DNA from: Hypsibius dujardini
Lineage: Eukaryota > Tardigrada > Eutardigrada > Parachela > Hypsibiidae
Assembly (NCBI GenBank): GCA_001579985.1
Contig: LRSR01010238.1
Coordinates: 1-21,163 of the forward strand
DNA: 21,163 nt
Direction: 5' to 3'
Positions 17,276 through 21,163 of the stretch are shown piece by piece. Made by a program: the position numbers and the translations under genes. The notes under the pieces are model-generated. The model saw nothing but the letters and a program-made list of their open reading frames with translations, did not search any database and was not told where the DNA came from. Numbering within the stretch: position 1 is the first letter of the stretch; every line of letters starts with the position of its first letter.

Positions 17276-17935
17276 ATGTCCGAGTATATGCCGGTGCCTG
17301 AAGTCGATCCCGATCTGGTGGTAAGTGCTCCAGCAAGTTTCTTCTTCCGAACTATTATTTTCAATTAACTTTCCCTTTTTGTTGATCACAGGGAAATGTG
17401 TCTAAGCGAGTATCGAGGGTCAGCTATGCATCGGACCGTAGCCAGCCGCATTCCACCAACTACGACACGGAGGGACCGCTTCGTCCACCTACCTCATCCT
17501 TGCCAGTCCATTACGAAGAAGACGGACCGCTTCGACCGAATCGCAAAAGCCGGATCGAAACATTCGCGGTAGAGAAGGCCAAGAATGCCCCCAACCGACG
17601 TATATCACAGGCTCGTCCGTCACGCACAGAACGACCCCCTTTGGAAGACTTGAAAAAGGAAATTCGAATTGTAAGAACAAATACACCCCCATCCGCTTTT
17701 CCTGCGTATCTTGCATTTGCACAATTAATTTCATTGAACTTTTTCAGGATGAGCACACCATCCCTTTGGAAATCCTTTTCCTTCGCCTTCGATCAGACCC
17801 CGAAAAGGTACAGTATACTTTGCGCTATCAATTAATGCAGTTGTTTTGCTCAAGTAGCTGTATTATGCCTGCCTGCCTCCCTGCCTCCCTGCCTGCCTCC
17901 CTGCCTGCTTGCCTGCCTGCTTGCCTGCCTGCTTG

Positions 17936-18018
<83 letters not shown>

Positions 18019-21000
18019 AAAGTGTTGGTTGTGTCTGTCTCTCTGTAGGGTTTGACGTGTGAGGAAGCTCACCGACGCCTGCTGAAAGACGGCCCCAACG
18101 AGTTGACCCCTCCAAAGACGGACTCTGAGTTGAGCAAATTCTTACACCACATGTTCACCGGATTCAGCATTTTGCTTTGGATCGGCACGGTGCTCTGCTT
18201 CATCGCCTACGGCCTACAATACCTCACTGTGCGGCCGGAGGAGATCGTTCATGACAATGTAAAAACTCCCATAGTATACACCGAGACCTTATAGCTCCTC
18301 CCCCCTCATAGTAAGGCTTACTGTAATTGTGTATAGTTATACCTGGGGATCGCTCTTTTGTTGGTGGTGACGGTGAGCAGCACCTTCGCCTACTGGCAGG
18401 AACGCAAATCGTCCGACATAATGAACTCATTCAAAAAGTTGGTTCCCGCTTTTGCGGTGGTCATTCGCGATGGGGTGAAGCAAAGTGTCCACACAACGGA
18501 CATAGTCAAGGGAGATGTCATTCACGTAACGATGGGGGATAGGATGCCCGCTGACATTGTCATCCTCGAAGCACAGGCATTTAAGGTAACAACTTCCTGT
18601 ACAGAGACCAAAGCAACAGCAACTGACATTCAATATGCAGGTGGACAACTCATCCATTACCGGTGAGTCAGAACCCGTGTCGCGGAACGGTAAATTCACT
18701 CACGAGAATCCTTTGGAAACTAAAAATTTGGCATTTTACTCCACAAGCGTCATGCAAGGTAAGAGAAGGATAGGATGGCCATTACTCTCTCTCTCCCTTT
18801 CTCTTTCTCTCTCCCTCTCTCTTTCTCTCTGGCTTATTGTTTACTGCAACAGGAACGGCAATTGGAGTGGTCATTTACACCGGCGATAACACAGTGGTAA
18901 GGAGAACGATTGGAGTGGATGAAGTGTGTATGATTATGATGGGCTTAAAGATCTTCGTATGTCTTATAGATGGGTCGAGTGGCGAACCTCGCCAGTAACA
19001 TTGAGCAAGTCAAGACGCCTCTCAACAAAGAATTGGACCACGTGATTCTAGTGTCAACCAGTATTGCCTTCCTCATGGGCGGAATCTTCTTCACCTTGTC
19101 TTTGTTGTACGGATTCTACTGGCTGGACTCTGTCATCTTCCTCATCGGTCTTATTGTGGCTTATGTCCCGGAAGGTCTTCAAATGACCGTCACGGTACGT
19201 GGGTGTCTGTTAATTGTCAATCTACACCTCACAATGACAAGGTGATGCAATTGGATGCACCTATCTCTCCAGATCTGCTTAACACTAACTGCTCAACGAA
19301 TGGCTAAGAAAAACTGCTTAGTGAAGAATTTGGATGCTGTTGAAACTCTTGGCTCGACCTCCATCATCTGCACGGACAAGACGGGGACCTTGACGCAGAA
19401 TCGGATGACGGTTGCGCATGTTTGGATGGACGGGGTGATTTCCAGTGTCGATACAACGGAAAACCAGACTGGTATTAACAAGGTCCTTGTCGCAGATGGC
19501 AGACATGCCTCAAAGGGTTTTTGCACTGCAGGCGGCAGCAGTTTCGACAAAACTTCCCCAACCTGGAAGCGCCTAAGCAGAGTCACTCGGCTCTGCAATC
19601 GAGCCGTCTTTCAACCGAACCAATCAGAGGATCTACCGATTTTGAAGAGAGAAGCCACGGGAGATGCCTCGGAAAGTGCCATCTTCAAGTTCACAGAGCT
19701 TCATGAACCCGGCGTGGTCAAATACCGGTGAGGATTAAACTCTCTGAGGACTAAACTAAAACTCTGGATTCCTCTGATTATTCATGACTGAGAGTGATTT
19801 CGTTGCAATTATCACTCAGCGAGACCCATAACAAACGCGTTGAGATACCCTTCAACTCCACGAACAAGTATCAGGTAAGGTGGAACCGTTCGTGTCAACG
19901 GTATCTTTATTTACAATGACATTGGCAAATGCAGATCTCCATCCACGAACAAGACGACGGCCGCGACCATATTCTCCAGATGAAAGGGGCCCCTGAAAGG
20001 ATTTTAAACTTGTGCTCCACGATCTTGATCAAGGGTGAAGAGGTTCCGTTGACGGATGAGTGGAAGGAGAAGTTTGAAAGTGCCTACCGAGACCTTGGAG
20101 AAATGGGGGAACGGGTTCTCGGTAAGGAACTAACAATTCTGTCCAACGAGCTCGTGCGAAAATGCCTCAAATAAGTTGTATCGGATCATGCATCGGATAT
20201 CCGTTTTTGTATCGGATCATGCATCGGATATCCGTTTTTGTATCGGATCATGCATCGGATACAAGTCGATTTTCGCACGAGCAGGCATAAATTACTTAAC
20301 AAATCCCTTTTTTTGTAGGATTCTGCGACTTAATTTTACCGGAAGCAGAATTTCCACAGGGTTATCCGTTTGATTCGGAGAACCAGAATTTCCCCCTGAA
20401 TAACCTTTGCTTCCTTGGGTTGTTGGCCCTAATTGATCCGCCGAGAGCTGCCGTGCCTGATGCAGTGGAAAAGTGCCGTCGAGCTGGCATTAAAATTATC
20501 ATGGTAAGAGTCAGAGGACTAAAGGCTTGGCAATTATGATGCTGTAGGAGAAGTCGTTGCCGTTTTGGTAGGTGACCGGCGACCATCCGATCACAGCAAA
20601 AGCGATTGCACGGAAGGTGGGCATTATTTCACCGGACGGAATGACCGCCAACGAGATGCAGGAAAAGTTCGGCGACAACTGGCGACGAAAGAGCAAACAT
20701 AACAAAGTCTCCGCAATCGTCTTGCACGGAGAGGAGATAAAGCAGATGAGCAGTGAGGATTTGATCAAGGTCGTCCAATCCTACCCAGAAATTGTCTTTG
20801 CTCGGACATCACCTCAGCAAAAGCTGCTGATTGTAGAGGCCTGCCAAGCTACGGGAGCCATTGTCGCCGTAACGGGAGATGGGGTTAACGATTCGCCGGC
20901 TCTCTCCAAAGCCGACATTGGTAAAAATGTTCATTTAAAATGGTCAATAGAAAGGTTATTTTTTTCGATGTTATAGGAATTGCTATGGGCATTTCTGGCT

Positions 21001-21051
21001 CTGAAGTTAGTAAGCAGGCCGCGGATATGATTCTCATGGACGACAATTTTG
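17276..21051 (+). CDS. Na,K-ATPase-type P2C ATPase alpha subunit, 3' partial
   Basis: Exons: 17276-17320, 17392-17670, 17748-17807, 18049-18258, 18337-18585, 18641-18758, 18853-18896, 18970-19194, 19273-19471, 19532-19727, 19820-19874, 19935-20121, 20319-20503, 20572-20920 and 20977-21051. All phases agree, giving about 825 aa. The gene continues past the window, so helices M5-M10 are missing. It should be a plasma-membrane cation pump using ATP, normally with a beta subunit. Visible motifs are the TGES loop (288-291), M4 VPEGL (Glu403), phosphorylated Asp445 in [25 protein letters not shown] and [10 protein letters not shown]. The M1-M2 loop keeps Gln and Asn at the two ouabain-sensitivity positions. 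Oddities are an N-terminus about 75 residues longer than usual with an (E/D)GPLRP repeat, and M4 reading [12 protein letters not shown] instead of ANVPEGLLATVT. It may be a divergent paralogue rather than the housekeeping pump. Confidence 0.92.
17866..18018. repeat. (CCTG)n microsatellite in ATPase intron 3
   Basis: 153 bp of CCTG repeats, with CCTC and CTTG interruptions in the first half and about 19 pure units in the second. It ends about 30 bp before the exon 4 acceptor. Confidence 0.97.
18784..18830. repeat. (CT)n tract in ATPase intron 6
   Basis: A CT/CCT-rich run about 20 bp before the acceptor of the 44-bp exon at 18853. It probably strengthens the polypyrimidine tract of this small exon. 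Confidence 0.85.
20150..20282. repeat. 31-bp tandem repeat framed by perfect 14-bp inverted repeats
   Basis: Starts of the 31-bp unit are at 20178, 20209 and 20240 (third partial). Each contains the palindromes ATGCAT and GGATATCC. The array is bracketed by GCTCGTGCGAAAAT (20150-20163) and its exact complement ATTTTCGCACGAGC (20269-20282). It lies in the 197-bp ATPase intron before exon 20319. Confidence 0.95.
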
Positions 21052-21096
21052 GTAAGCTATTTGCTTAGAGCTTCGTTTATGGTGTTAGCCTCCTTA

Positions 21097-21163
21097 TCTG
21101 TCTGTCTGTCTCTTCTGTCTGTCTCTCTGTCTCTCTGTCTGTCTGTCTGTCTGTCTGTCTGTC
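21097..21163. repeat. (CTGT)n microsatellite at window end
   Basis: TCTG/TCTC repeats in the ATPase intron after exon 20977-21051. It runs off the window. Confidence 0.95.

Overview
This is eukaryotic, almost certainly animal, nuclear DNA. Every recognisable gene is split by GT-AG introns, and several products are animal-type proteins: Elongin B, DMAC2, MCTS1, a secreted M14A carboxypeptidase, an aquaporin, a C22orf39/PANTS-type twin-CX9C protein and a Na,K-ATPase-type alpha subunit. Most introns are 55-120 bp and genes are tightly packed, which suggests a compact invertebrate genome. A small ecdysozoan such as a tardigrade would fit, but nothing here fixes the taxon. The exon models were built by hand from splice signals, reading-phase agreement and recalled family alignments. 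No transcript or database check was possible.

Layout: Elongin B (+, 71-590, 5' end outside) runs tail-to-tail into DMAC2 (-, 3708-613), with only 22 bp between the stop codons. DMAC2 diverges from MCTS1 (+, 4270-5355). MCTS1 is followed by a 45-bp minisatellite that stays open in the MCTS1 frame. A secreted metallocarboxypeptidase (+, 6053-8438) converges on an aquaporin (-, 11625-8645). Next come a (CAGA)n tract and the twin-CX9C gene (-, 13855-12762). A 2 kb zone of nested inverted repeats follows. A newly modelled three-exon coiled-coil gene (-, 17044-16109) lies head-to-head with the Na,K-ATPase-like alpha gene (+, 17276 to beyond 21051), which is cut by the window end.

The genes do not form one pathway. 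Elongin B serves elongin and cullin-ligase complexes, DMAC2 serves mitochondrial complex I assembly, MCTS1 serves translation re-initiation, and the aquaporin and P-type ATPase serve membrane transport. The most unusual feature is the non-coding DNA. At least nine imperfect foldback elements (arms about 28-220 bp) and several satellites sit almost entirely in the few long introns and in the intergenic gaps. Several of them carry, or lie beside, an AGGGCGCT core resembling CTCF sites. Other points of interest are NPM/NPV pore motifs in the aquaporin, a Tyr at the Na,K-ATPase Asn324 position, a 60-bp in-frame intron inside an ATPase exon, a GC-AG intron in the carboxypeptidase, and a possible stop-readthrough repeat tail on MCTS1.
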